Below are positions 18,431 through 26,640 of a stretch of DNA of 64,000 nt, piece by piece (positions within the stretch are counted from its first letter, which is position 1; each line of letters starts with the position of its first letter). Below the pieces are notes generated by a model. It saw only the letters and a program-made list of their open reading frames with translations. It was not told the origin of the DNA and made no database searches. Position numbers and translations under genes: made by a program. Source of the DNA: Galbibacter orientalis DSM 19592 (GTDB lineage Bacteria > Bacteroidota > Bacteroidia > Flavobacteriales > Flavobacteriaceae); the NCBI RefSeq assembly GCF_000260115.1, contig NZ_JH651379.1:2521466-2585465 (forward strand). The letters are read 5' to 3'.

Positions 18431-18534
18431 ATTAACCAACTACCTCGAGGCAAGCCTACTAGGTATTCAAAGGAAACAATTTAATCCATTTCGACGTAGA
18501 ACGTCGGGGAATAAAACCCTCAATGAGGGATTTA
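18431..18534 (+). repeat. three-hairpin dispersed repeat, copy B
   Basis: Begins with ACTACCTCG-AGGC-AA-GCCT, has a decayed right arm of hairpin 1, then hairpin 2 CGACGT-AGA-ACGTCG (18492-18506) and hairpin 3 CCCTC-AAT-GAGGG. Hairpin 2 differs from copy D by compensatory pair changes. The copy lies in the convergent gap between murF and the ferritin-like gene and runs straight into the terminator of the latter. Confidence 0.75.
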
Positions 18535-18574
18535 AAAAAAAGGTCATTTAGAGTTTTAAACCCCTAAATGACCT
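18534..18574 (-). terminator. intrinsic terminator of the ferritin-like gene pair
   Basis: On the minus strand, an 11-bp perfect stem (AGGTCATTTAG / CTAAATGACCT) with a 12-nt loop, followed by a run of eight T. It is 20 bp after the stop codon of the 276-aa ferritin-like protein. Confidence 0.8.
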
Positions 18575-18593
18575 CAACAACCAACCAAAAAAT

Positions 18594-19424
18594 TTATTCT
18601 TCAACTATAAATAGACTAGCTATTGCTACGGCATCATCTCCAGATAATGCCTCATCATAAGCTTCGGTAGAAGCATCCATGCTAAAAGCAGCACCGCTAC
18701 CCAAAGTAGTTACATCTAAACCACCTTGCATTACATTTTCCTCACCATTATAAACGGGCTGTGTTGCATCTGGCATTCCTGCACCTCTTTCATTTCCTGT
18801 AATCCAACCTTTCAAACCTCTTAACCTTCTAATTTCAGAAGCATGTCTAGCTTCCACAGAATGAATTTGTAAAGCGGCAGTTAAGAACGGGGAACCTAAT
18901 AAATTTCCTGCCTGCCCTTTATATGCTCTCACTCCTGTATCTTCAAAAGCTTGTGCCAATGCTAATAATTGTGCATATGCCGTTTCTTGTCCAACTCCAT
19001 TATCATTGAACGGATCGAAAGTACCACCTACAGTAAAATCGAATGTTGGCTTTGAAACTGGAGTTACCCCAGCACCTTCTAAACCAGCTATTAAAAAGTC
19101 AACATGCGCTTGTTCATGCTTAGAAATCTGCATATAAACAGTTTCAGGTCTTCCAGATGGCAACACTCCCGATTGAAGGGCTAAATCGTAAAACTCATCT
19201 TCTAAATACTCTAAAGTTAAAGCTAATTGAAGCGCTCCAACTGGATCTGTATTCATAGATTGCGCATATGTTTTTTTAGGCATTGCTGCCAATCCTAAAG
19301 GAACTGCAGCCATAGCCGCTTTCTTCCCTAATGTTCCTAATGTTCCAAATATATCTCGTCTTGATGTTTTACCTTCTAAAATACTACTGGTAGTAAAATC
19401 ATCTAAAAAATTTATAATATTCAT
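18594..19424 (-). CDS. ferritin-like domain protein, Tat-type export signal
   Basis: Exported protein of 276 aa of the Ferritin_2 type (related to plant desiccation protein PCC13-62). A twin-arginine motif (SRRDIF) at about residue 21, a hydrophobic stretch and a YAQ cleavage site indicate export of a folded, possibly metal-bound protein. Helices with E-x(n)-H/E patterns are seen: LEYLEDEFYD, KHEQAHVDFL, EDTGVRAYKG and SVEARHASEIRRLRG, matching the four-helix di-metal arrangement. Function is not established. It is paired with a paralogue 74 bp upstream. Confidence 0.82.
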   Translation of the reverse strand: MNIINFLDDFTTSSILEGKTSRRDIFGTLGTLGKKAAMAAVPLGLAAMPKKTYAQSMNTDPVGALQLALTLEYLEDEFYDLALQSGVLPSGRPETVYMQISKHEQAHVDFLIAGLEGAGVTPVSKPTFDFTVGGTFDPFNDNGVGQETAYAQLLALAQAFEDTGVRAYKGQAGNLLGSPFLTAALQIHSVEARHASEIRRLRGLKGWITGNERGAGMPDATQPVYNGEENVMQGGLDVTTLGSGAAFSMDASTEAYDEALSGDDAVAIASLFIVEE

Positions 19425-19498
19425 CGTTTTATGTTTTTGGATTAGTTCAGTTTTAAACTGAAATAAATAATTTATTACTAATAACTAAAGGTTCTTCA

Positions 19499-20227
19499 CT
19501 ACGGTAAGTTATTCGCTGTAAATTCAGTTTTAATGAATCCTGTTGCAGATACGGCAGCCAAAATATCTGATGGATCTAAAGCTGCATCTAAACCTGTATC
19601 TACAGTTACTACATCATCTCCAGCAAAGTCTGCCGAGTTAGGATTTATAAGTGTTCTTATTGCAGAAGCATGTCTTGCTTCTACAGAAACTATTTTTCCC
19701 GCTATTAATAAATAATCTGGATTAGAAATCAATCTTCCTGCACCATTATACGCAGCAACACCAGTATCCTCTAGTACTTTTGCAGTACCTAAAACTTGAG
19801 CTCTATTACTAAAATCCAAATCTCCATAATCAAACTCTAAAGTTGGCAACATTAAGTCTGTATTCCCTTCTACTGCTGCTGAAATTGCGGCATTAAAGAA
19901 ATCTCTATGATTTACCTCATGGTAATACAAGTCTGTTAAAACTTGTCTTTCTTCATCTGTAATATTAGCGTAAAATGAATTTACAACCTTAGTGTAGAAA
20001 TCTGCTTCCAGTTGCTCTAACGCATAGGCGTAATTTAAAACCCCTAGATCTCCTTCGCCTAAATCGAATATTCCACCTTCAGGCGGCGGCATCATATTTT
20101 GATCATCGTCATTACTACAAGCCATTAATAATCCAGTACCAGCTACCGCCAGTCCTCCCAATTTTAAAAATTGTCTTCTGTTATTAAAGCTCTTTGGTTG
20201 ATGAACTTTTATTGTTGTCTTTTTCAT
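19499..20227 (-). CDS. ferritin-like domain lipoprotein, Tat-type export signal
   Basis: First gene of the ferritin-like pair, 242 aa. The N-terminus has a clear twin-arginine signal (RRQFLKLGG) followed by a lipobox ending in cysteine (GLLMAC), so it is likely exported folded and then lipid-anchored. The helix motifs correspond to those of its neighbour: LEQLEADFYTKV, YYHEVNHRDFF, EDTGVAAYNGAG and SVEARHASAIRTL. The two proteins are diverged paralogues and probably act together. No catalytic role is known to me. Confidence 0.82.
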   Translation of the reverse strand: MKKTTIKVHQPKSFNNRRQFLKLGGLAVAGTGLLMACSNDDDQNMMPPPEGGIFDLGEGDLGVLNYAYALEQLEADFYTKVVNSFYANITDEERQVLTDLYYHEVNHRDFFNAAISAAVEGNTDLMLPTLEFDYGDLDFSNRAQVLGTAKVLEDTGVAAYNGAGRLISNPDYLLIAGKIVSVEARHASAIRTLINPNSADFAGDDVVTVDTGLDAALDPSDILAAVSATGFIKTEFTANNLP

Positions 20228-20550
20228 AATTGATGTTTTTATGATTAATCTTCACTTATACTAACGAAGAAAAAAGACAAGCGGTTTTCTTAAAATTTTG
20301 TTAAAGTTAAATTTGATTAATTCTGTACAAAAAAAAGACCGTTAACCACAAATATATCTTTCCATTCCCTGCTATTCTAACCGCAGCTCCTCAAGGAAAA
20401 AGAATGATCTATATTCCAGAATCTGCGGCTAAAATTGGTAGAATTAAAAAATGCTATAATAAAATTGTGGGGAAGTAAAACACTCATTGTGACAACATAA
20501 TATAGTCCGTGGTTTATGTGCGTTAATTTTCGGTTTAGCACAGGCTTTAG

Positions 20551-20594
20551 CAATTCCGAGCGGATTCGTACGTAGTCGAATCCGCTCGGAATTG
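20551..20594. repeat. 44-bp inverted repeat, 18-bp perfect arms
   Basis: CAATTCCGAGCGGATTCG, an 8-nt loop, and its exact reverse complement. There is no T run on either side, so it is not an ordinary terminator. It sits 30 bp beyond the stop codon of the TIMP-like gene. GC content is higher than the surroundings. The 20228-20623 gap also holds a 53-codon open stretch on the plus strand ending at 20478 that looks like the tail of a protein but has no recognisable identity. Confidence 0.75.
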
Positions 20595-20623
20595 TGGTTA
20601 CTATTGCTACCACCAGTTATTTT

Positions 20624-21376
20624 TCATAGATAATACTGACTTAAAAAACTAGGATTTTCTTTTTCTTTTGGGTAAAAATAAATTCCGATTAACAACTTAC
20701 TGTTATCTGGAACTTTGTCTTCTACTCCATTATCAAAACTTGTCCATTCCGTTTTTTTAATTATCTCAATTAATTTTTTGTCGATTGGGTTTTGATATCC
20801 ACTTATTTCAATGACGTTTTTAATCCTCAAATCAGATGCAAAAGTTATTTCATAAATTCCATAATTTCTTTCAAGATCAATGCCTATGAACTGTTCTAAT
20901 TCTTCATGAAGTCCCGCCTTTTCTCGATAACTTATTTTGTCTGTAAAATTTATGTTTTTCGACTTGAAAGTTTTTAGAATATCTAATTCTCTTTTTTGTC
21001 GTTTCTGATTTGTTTTGTTCAAATAAAGCAAACCAGAACACATCCCTATTCCGTAATGTTCTTCTTTATTTTTACTTGCATAAGCAATTAAACTTGTGTT
21101 TTCTGGAATATAAATATCACAAGAAGTTCCAATTCCATTGTCACTTCTCCCATAAACATAAATTGATTTTAATCTATCGCCTTTATAGAGCTCATTAATT
21201 TTAATATCTACTCTATAGCTTTGTTTATTCTTTTGATTTGGATAGATTTTAATAATTGTCACATTAGCAACAAAATCAGATTGAGTATACTTTTCAGTTA
21301 TTTTCGGCGGGTCGCAATCGCAAGCAAAAACTCCGATTGAAAACAGAAAGATTGTTATTTGCAGGATTTTTTTCAT
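20624..21376 (-). CDS. hypothetical secreted protein, TIMP/NTR-like N-terminus
   Basis: A 250-aa protein with a signal peptide ending at cysteines C19 and C21 (FACDCDPP). The Cys-x-Cys start, a following ADV-like strand and a later G-CD-Y segment near residue 100 resemble TIMP/netrin-like (NTR) folds, but similarity is weak. C19 fits a lipobox only poorly. The C-terminal 80 residues look like a separate alpha-beta domain. I start at ATG 21376; an upstream ATG at 21388 would spoil the signal peptide. It is a lone gene between repeat-rich gaps, with a large inverted repeat just past its stop, which suggests an acquired cassette. Function unknown. Confidence 0.6.
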   Translation of the reverse strand: MKKILQITIFLFSIGVFACDCDPPKITEKYTQSDFVANVTIIKIYPNQKNKQSYRVDIKINELYKGDRLKSIYVYGRSDNGIGTSCDIYIPENTSLIAYASKNKEEHYGIGMCSGLLYLNKTNQKRQKRELDILKTFKSKNINFTDKISYREKAGLHEELEQFIGIDLERNYGIYEITFASDLRIKNVIEISGYQNPIDKKLIEIIKKTEWTSFDNGVEDKVPDNSKLLIGIYFYPKEKENPSFLSQYYL

Positions 21377-21456
21377 AATTAATGGCAACTAATAATTAAA
21401 AACAGAAGAAAGCCCATGTGGTCATTTTTAATTAGGACAGAATTTACTATTAATTC

Positions 21457-21726
21457 CTAACAGCGAAAGAACAACCTTACATACCAATTTTCCATTTTCA
21501 TGCCTTTAAGGTTTTTAAAATCTTTTGTATTATCAGTTACTAAGATTAACTGATTTTCTATAGCTGTAATTCCTATTAGTAAATCAAACTCATCATGCAT
21601 CGGTATTCTATTCTTTATCCCTAAATTTTCTGCTTCCCTAAATTTCTTTTATAATTTGCTCGGCGGATTTTTCTGAATCAAAAGCTCTGAATAAGTTTCG
21701 ATTATATGTCGGTCTATGTATGTCAT
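21457..21726 (-). pseudogene. PIN-domain (VapC-like) toxin gene remnant
   Basis: Read on the minus strand, the last 60 codons up to the TAG at 21457 encode MHDEFDLLIGITAIENQL, then ILVTDNTKDF, then LKGMKMENW, which is the C-terminal third of a PIN-domain endonuclease (aspartate, then the T-D/H-N motif and a final NW). Upstream coding (FRAFDSEKSAEQIIKE) continues in another frame after a single-base shift near 21650, and the N-terminal aspartate block and any antitoxin gene are absent. It is a decayed toxin of a toxin-antitoxin pair. Confidence 0.6.
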
Positions 21727-21832
21727 TTTATTTCAAATATAATATTTCTTTTAGAATCAAATTCTCTCTCATTATTGCCAACAGACTCATTAACAACCAA
21801 AAAGAAGTCCCTTGTTAAAAATTCATTCTCAT

Positions 21833-21959
21833 GAATCAACTACCTCGAGGCAAGCCTACGAGGTAGTTAAAGGAAAATAATTTAATCCATTTCGACGTAG
21901 AGCCTTTCAATATACTCAGAACAGGCTCTGGGAATAAAATCCTCAATGAGGGGATTTAA
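21833..21959 (+). repeat. three-hairpin dispersed repeat, copy C (best preserved)
   Basis: Hairpin 1 is AACTACCTCG-AGGC-AA-GCCT-A-CGAGGTAGTT (21838-21868), nearly perfect. Hairpin 2 is an enlarged version with an AGAGCCT / AGGCTCT stem. Hairpin 3 is CCTC-AAT-GAGG. The end of the repeat contains the stop codon of the glycoside hydrolase gene at 21956-21958. The rest of the 21389-21955 gap holds the PIN remnant and nothing else I can name. Confidence 0.8.
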
Positions 21960-24589
21960 GAAATATCGTCTATTAAATTTGCCACCAAACTTGTCCATCC
22001 TGTTTGATGAGACGCGCCTAAACCACGACCATTATCTCCATCAAAATACTCATAAAACAAAATTAGATCTTTAAACATAGCCTCTTTATACTTTTCTGGA
22101 TGATTGGAATTTATTGGTCGGTTTCCATTACTATCTTTTTCAAACATATTAATAAGACGCTCACTTAGGTTTAAAATAATTTCTGATAACTCTTTCTTTT
22201 GACCACTTCCTGTTGGAAATTCAAAACTCAAAGACCCCATTTTATGACTTTGGTATTCTTTTAAAGCTTGAATAAAAAGAAAATTAATAGGCATCCAGAT
22301 AGGTCCCCTCCAATTTGAATTCCCTCCGAATAAATGCACCGTAGATTCTCCAGATTCATAATTAATAGAATAATCAATGTTTTCAATACTAATATGGTAT
22401 GGCTTTTCATGTGCTTTAGAAAGAGAACGTATCCCATAGTCGCTTAAAAACTCTTTTTCATCTAAAAAGCTCTTCATTAAAATTAATAATCGATCTTGAG
22501 GCACTAAAGACAGTAATAAGTCCTCACCATCTACAAACGACTGGATTACTGGATATTTCAATGTATTTTTTCGGTATCGTTTAAACCAATTAATACTACG
22601 CTCAAATTTTGGTAGTTTCTCTATAACTTCTTTTTTGATATTTAAAACTGCAGCCATAGACAACAAACCAGCAATAGAACGGACTTTTATCAGTGTAGAT
22701 TCTCCAGAAGGCAGTGTTAATTTATCATAAAAAAAGCCTTCCTCTTCATCCCAAGTTCCTTGAGAATTAATATTTATATTATTTAAAGCTTCAGCAATAA
22801 ATACAAAATGTCCAAAATATTTTATAGTCATATCCTCATAACTATTGTCTTGTAAAGAGATCTCAAGACTAATTTCCAACATACTTAAACAATAAAGTGC
22901 CATCCATGAAGTGCCATCTACCTGCTCCAACTTTCCGTTTCCAGGAACCCCATAACTCCTGTCAAACACCCCTATATTATCGAGTCCTAAAAAGCCTCCT
23001 TCAAAAATATTATTATTACTACTATCTAATCTATTTACCCACCATGTAAAATTCAATGCTAATTTATTGAGTATCCGTTTTAAAAACTTAATATCTCCTA
23101 CACCCTTTTGTTCCTTATCAATTTTATAAACTTTCATTGCAGCCCATGCCTGTACTGGTGGGTTGACATCACTAAAAGACCATTCGTAGGCTGGAATTTG
23201 TCCATTTGGAGCCATATACCATTCTCTAGTAAATAATATAAGCTGATTTTTTGCAAATTCTGGGTCAATTTTAGCCAAGGAAATACAATGAAATGCAGAA
23301 TCCCACGAAGCATACCATGGATATTCCCATTTATCGGGCATCGACATAATATCGTGATTTCTCAATGTTTTCCAATTACTATTTCTCCCCGAAAGTCTTT
23401 CCACAGGAGGTATAGAAACATCAGAATCGCCTTCTAACCAAGTTTCAACATCGTAATTGTAATATTGTTTTGTCCATAACAATCCAGAGTAAGCTTGCCG
23501 TTGAATAGCTTTCCGTTCATTAGTACTCCCATTAGTTATTGCATTGTAAAACTCATTACATTCTTCTATACGGCGATTAAAAATTTCCTCAAACTGCTCG
23601 TCAAAAGGTTGCGAGTGCTCTTGTGCAGAAAGACGCAATTTTATAGTTTTTGTTTCCCCTCCTTGAAAATTTAATTTGTATACAGGGGCAAATTTTGTTC
23701 CTTCCTCTATAGATGTTGGCAAAGAAACATTATCATTCACTAAAGAAGTATGAAAAAGATCCTTTTTATATGGATGGTCATTCTTTCTTAAATATACAGC
23801 TTCTTCATTGGTTTCATTTTTAGTAAAAAACAAAAAATCAGCTTCCTCAAAATACAAATTATAACTCCCTACATAAATGTTCTTTACAGCTACATAATCC
23901 ATTCCATTAGCTGTTTGTTTTTTGATGAATGGTTTTTCTTTTATTCCAACAAAACTCCAATAATTTCGAATCCAAAGAGTAGGCAACAAATGTAAATCGG
24001 CTTGAGTTTTAGCTACATTTTCAATTGTTATTTTTATAAGAAGGTCTTCATTATCTGCTTTTGCATATTCTGTTTCTACATTAAAATACTTATCTCCTTT
24101 AAAAGCATCGGTATCTAGAATTTTATATTCACGTTCATTCAAACCTCTTTTTCGGTTTTCCTCCACAATTTTATCATACGGAAACTCTTCTTGCGGATAC
24201 TTATAGAGATGTTTCATATAAGAATGAGAAGGGGTGTTTTCTAGATAGTAATACAATTCTTTCACATCTTCTCCATGGTTTCCCTCAGGACCAGTTAATC
24301 CAAAAAGTCGTTCTTTCAAAATAGAGTCTTTTCCATTCCAAAGTGTTATTCCAAAACAAATATTACAATAACGATCGGAAATTCCAGCAATTCCATCTTC
24401 TCCCCAACGATAGGCTCTACTACGAGCGTGGTCGTGCGTAAAATACCCCCAAGCATCTCCATTTGAGCTGTAATCTTCTCGAACTGTTCCCCATTGCCGC
24501 TCACTTAAATAAGGCCCCCATTTAAGCCAATCTTTCTTCTCCGAATAATTTTCTTCTAAACGCTCATGCTCCTTAGTTCTGATTTCCAT
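21956..24589 (-). CDS. MGH1-like glycoside hydrolase (GH63-related glucosidase)
   Basis: Large 877-aa enzyme with no signal peptide, so probably cytosolic. The family call comes from the N-terminal block (ERQWGTVREDYS...GDAWGYFTHDHARSRAYRWGEDG) and the (alpha/alpha)6-barrel segments: WYASWDSAFHCISLA, NGQIPAYEWSFSDVNPPVQAWA, DGTSWMALYCL, NWRGPIWMPINF and GRGLGASHQTGWTSLVA. Conserved acids in ASWDSAFH and DGTSW are likely catalytic or binding residues. Related proteins act on mannosylglycerate, glucosylglycerate or glucosides; the substrate here is not decidable. It is a single gene; the stop codon lies inside a dispersed repeat. Confidence 0.8.
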   Translation of the reverse strand: MEIRTKEHERLEENYSEKKDWLKWGPYLSERQWGTVREDYSSNGDAWGYFTHDHARSRAYRWGEDGIAGISDRYCNICFGITLWNGKDSILKERLFGLTGPEGNHGEDVKELYYYLENTPSHSYMKHLYKYPQEEFPYDKIVEENRKRGLNEREYKILDTDAFKGDKYFNVETEYAKADNEDLLIKITIENVAKTQADLHLLPTLWIRNYWSFVGIKEKPFIKKQTANGMDYVAVKNIYVGSYNLYFEEADFLFFTKNETNEEAVYLRKNDHPYKKDLFHTSLVNDNVSLPTSIEEGTKFAPVYKLNFQGGETKTIKLRLSAQEHSQPFDEQFEEIFNRRIEECNEFYNAITNGSTNERKAIQRQAYSGLLWTKQYYNYDVETWLEGDSDVSIPPVERLSGRNSNWKTLRNHDIMSMPDKWEYPWYASWDSAFHCISLAKIDPEFAKNQLILFTREWYMAPNGQIPAYEWSFSDVNPPVQAWAAMKVYKIDKEQKGVGDIKFLKRILNKLALNFTWWVNRLDSSNNNIFEGGFLGLDNIGVFDRSYGVPGNGKLEQVDGTSWMALYCLSMLEISLEISLQDNSYEDMTIKYFGHFVFIAEALNNININSQGTWDEEEGFFYDKLTLPSGESTLIKVRSIAGLLSMAAVLNIKKEVIEKLPKFERSINWFKRYRKNTLKYPVIQSFVDGEDLLLSLVPQDRLLILMKSFLDEKEFLSDYGIRSLSKAHEKPYHISIENIDYSINYESGESTVHLFGGNSNWRGPIWMPINFLFIQALKEYQSHKMGSLSFEFPTGSGQKKELSEIILNLSERLINMFEKDSNGNRPINSNHPEKYKEAMFKDLILFYEYFDGDNGRGLGASHQTGWTSLVANLIDDIS

Positions 24590-24872
24590 ATATTTTATTT
24601 ATACTATTGAAACTAAAAACATTATTTTAAAATACTTTATGCTATTAGTCGAAACTAAAATTATTGAATATAAACTACACTATACCTTTTTTAGAGTGTT
24701 TTTACCTAAGTATTTATAATTTTTGATGATTTTACAAAAAGAATCGATTTAAAAAGTGAATTCTGAAATAGAATCTATATACTACAACATTTATTCCCTG
24801 TCTTGCAATATCAATAAAAAACATGCTATTTATTCTTTACTACTATTTGATACTTCTCTGATGTAATATTCT

Positions 24873-24880
24873 TAATTTTG
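24873..24880 (+). promoter_or_regulatory. -7 element of the ClC channel gene
   Basis: TAATTTTG, an exact TAnnTTTG, 40 bp before the start codon; a TTTG at 24846-24849 is a possible -33 element with a rather long 23-bp spacer. The remainder of the 24590-24920 gap is AT-rich with no feature I recognise. Confidence 0.45.
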
Positions 24881-24920
24881 CAATTTTAAATTTAGAATAA
24901 AGCACAAACTATTCATTTTA

Positions 24921-26204
24921 ATGAAGAAGGAAATTATCAAAAAAAGCTATTATGGTTTAGTAACGGGCGCTATTATTGTAGGAGCAACTGCTACTATTTT
25001 AGGTTATTCTTTAAAGAAAACTACAGAAATTTTTGAAGAACATATTTTTGAAAAGCTTAATAGCTTTCCCCTACTTTTTATAATAGCTCCTTCTGTAGGA
25101 ATAACGCTTATTTATTTTACTAGAAAATATTTATTCAAAGGAAAAAAGAATAAAGGTATTGCTGAAATTTTCCATACCCTAAGCAACAGAAAGGATGAAC
25201 TTCCGTTTTACAAAGTACCCTCTCATTACATAAATGGCTTTTTAACGGTTATATTTGGAGGTTCTACAGGTATTGAAGTTTCCACCGTAGTTGCAACTGC
25301 AGCTCTTGGAGCATCTGTACATAAAAAAGACACTGTTGCCAATAGTTATAAAACAGAGTTAATATGCGCAGGTGTTGCTGCTGGAATAACTACTTTGTTT
25401 GGGAGTCCAATTGCAGGTATTCTATTTAGTATTGAAGTTATTTCAAGAAAAGTTACAAAAAGTGTTCTCCTAAGCTGTGGAATTTCTGTATTAATAGCTT
25501 GGACATTTGTTCATTTTTTTGATAATGAAATACTTTTTGAGTATCATGTTTCACTATGGAATACAAAAGCAATTCCTTTTATGATACTACTTAGCGTGCT
25601 AGCTGGTGTTACAGCTGTTTATTTTACTAAATGTGTAATCTTTATAAAAAAAGTATTTTCTAAAATAAGCAATAATTTTATTCGGGTAAATCTTGGAGCT
25701 GTACTTGTAGGAATTTCGATATTTTTTTTTCCAGCTTTATATGGAGATAGCTACCACGGGATTAATGAGCTTCTAACTTCAAATTATTATACTCCACTTC
25801 CTATTGGATTCCTACTCTCATTATTCTGTATAATTATTTTTAAACCCTTGGCTGCTTCCCTTACATTAGGAGCAGGGGGAGATGGTGGTGTTTTTGCTCC
25901 AAGCATTGTAACGGGCGCCGCACTTGGTACTTTTGTTGCTACTTTTTGTAATCAATATTTCCAAACAGATTTAATAGTTTTAAACTTTGCTTTATTAGGC
26001 GCTGGAGCTATGCTAAGCGCTGCAATTCATGCACCCTTAACTTCTTTGTTTTTAACGTGCGCAATAGTTGGCGGAGGTTACAATTTATTCATCCCATTAC
26101 TTTTTGGAGTTTTTATTGCCAAATATGTAGCAAAATTTTTATGCCATTATACCGTTTATACCTATAAACGTAAAGACAATAAATTCTTGTTTGATATAAA
26201 ATAG
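24921..26204 (+). CDS. ClC-family chloride channel or Cl-/H+ antiporter
   Basis: Inner-membrane protein of 427 aa with about ten hydrophobic segments. ClC selectivity-filter motifs are present: GGSTGIEVS with the gating glutamate at E119, GSPIAGILFSIE, and GAGGDGGVFAPS near residue 317. The usual GREGP is altered to GIEVS, but the glutamate is kept. There are no C-terminal CBS domains, so this is the minimal form. Whether it is a channel or an exchanger cannot be decided from sequence. It stands alone, divergent from the glycoside hydrolase. Confidence 0.9.
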   Translation: MKKEIIKKSYYGLVTGAIIVGATATILGYSLKKTTEIFEEHIFEKLNSFPLLFIIAPSVGITLIYFTRKYLFKGKKNKGIAEIFHTLSNRKDELPFYKVPSHYINGFLTVIFGGSTGIEVSTVVATAALGASVHKKDTVANSYKTELICAGVAAGITTLFGSPIAGILFSIEVISRKVTKSVLLSCGISVLIAWTFVHFFDNEILFEYHVSLWNTKAIPFMILLSVLAGVTAVYFTKCVIFIKKVFSKISNNFIRVNLGAVLVGISIFFFPALYGDSYHGINELLTSNYYTPLPIGFLLSLFCIIIFKPLAASLTLGAGGDGGVFAPSIVTGAALGTFVATFCNQYFQTDLIVLNFALLGAGAMLSAAIHAPLTSLFLTCAIVGGGYNLFIPLLFGVFIAKYVAKFLCHYTVYTYKRKDNKFLFDIK

Positions 26205-26208
26205 CAAG

Positions 26209-26266
26209 TTCTTCCTTTTCAGATTAACTACAATTTTTGCATAAACACAACTTTTGGGAATGATCC
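26209..26266 (+). repeat. 58-bp dispersed repeat, copy 1, beside tRNA-Val
   Basis: Shares 52 of 58 positions with 45819-45876, including TTCAGATTAAC, CACAATTTTT and GGGAATGATCC blocks (the second with one T/C difference). It lies 45 bp beyond the terminator of the tRNA-Val locus. Here GAATGATCC is repeated once more just after the copy. Confidence 0.75.
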
Positions 26267-26310
26267 GAATGATCCCCCATGATCCCCTATAGCGTGACCT
26301 GTACATAATT

Positions 26311-26341
26311 AAAAAAGCCACTCAATTTCTTGAATGGCTTT
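26311..26341 (-). terminator. terminator after the distal tRNA-Val
   Basis: On the minus strand, stem AAAGCCATTCAA / TTGAGTGGCTTT (one G-T pair) with a GAAA loop and then a run of T. It lies 10 bp beyond the 3' CCA of the tRNA. Confidence 0.8.
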
Positions 26342-26350
26342 GTTTGTAAG

Positions 26351-26428
26351 TGGTGGGCGATACTGGATTCGAACCAGTGACCCCCTGCTTGTAAGGCAGG
26401 TGCTCTGAACCAACTGAGCTAATCGCCC
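26351..26428 (-). tRNA. tRNA-Val(TAC), distal copy
   Basis: Folds as a complete cloverleaf read on the minus strand: acceptor GGGCGAT, D arm with GCTCAG...GAGC, anticodon stem CCTGC/GCAGG with loop CTTACAA (anticodon TAC, reads GUA), and T arm with GGTTCGAATCC. The 3' CCA is encoded. The 78 bases are identical to the copy at 26494-26571. It has no consensus promoter of its own and lies downstream of a hairpin with a T run. Confidence 0.95.
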
Positions 26429-26460
26429 TAATTTGGGCATCAAGTAAATGAAAGTTTTAT

Positions 26461-26487
26461 AAAAAAAGACCTCCTTCAAGGAAGTCT
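26461..26487 (-). terminator. hairpin with T run between the two tRNA-Val genes
   Basis: On the minus strand, AGACTTCC / GGAGGTCT with a 5-nt loop followed by seven T. It has terminator form but lies between two tandem tRNA genes that seem to share one promoter, so it may act as a partial terminator or a processing signal. Confidence 0.7.
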
Positions 26488-26493
26488 GAAAAT

Positions 26494-26571
26494 TGGTGGG
26501 CGATACTGGATTCGAACCAGTGACCCCCTGCTTGTAAGGCAGGTGCTCTGAACCAACTGAGCTAATCGCCC
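26494..26571 (-). tRNA. tRNA-Val(TAC), proximal copy
   Basis: Same 78-base sequence as the distal copy, with anticodon TAC and encoded CCA. It is the first gene after the promoter at 26594-26624. Confidence 0.95.
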
Positions 26572-26593
26572 TTCATTTGCTTGATTGCGGTTG

Positions 26594-26624
26594 CAAATAT
26601 ATAACAGTTTTTAATATCAGCAAA
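26594..26624 (-). promoter_or_regulatory. promoter of the tRNA-Val locus
   Basis: On the minus strand TTTG (26621-26624), a 19-bp spacer and TATATTTG (26594-26601), a full match to the Bacteroidota consensus. The predicted start is about 15 bases before the tRNA. Confidence 0.75.
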
Positions 26625-26640
26625 GAAAATAAAGAAAAAA

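Noticed and set aside
20377-20613. A 78-codon minus-strand frame across the large inverted repeat
   Set aside because: Half of it is the inverted-repeat element itself; it has no signal, family match or promoter.
26311-26341. tRNA-flanking hairpins considered as attachment sites of an integrated element
   Set aside because: There is no integrase gene, no duplicated tRNA 3' end and no phage-like genes nearby; they read as ordinary terminators.
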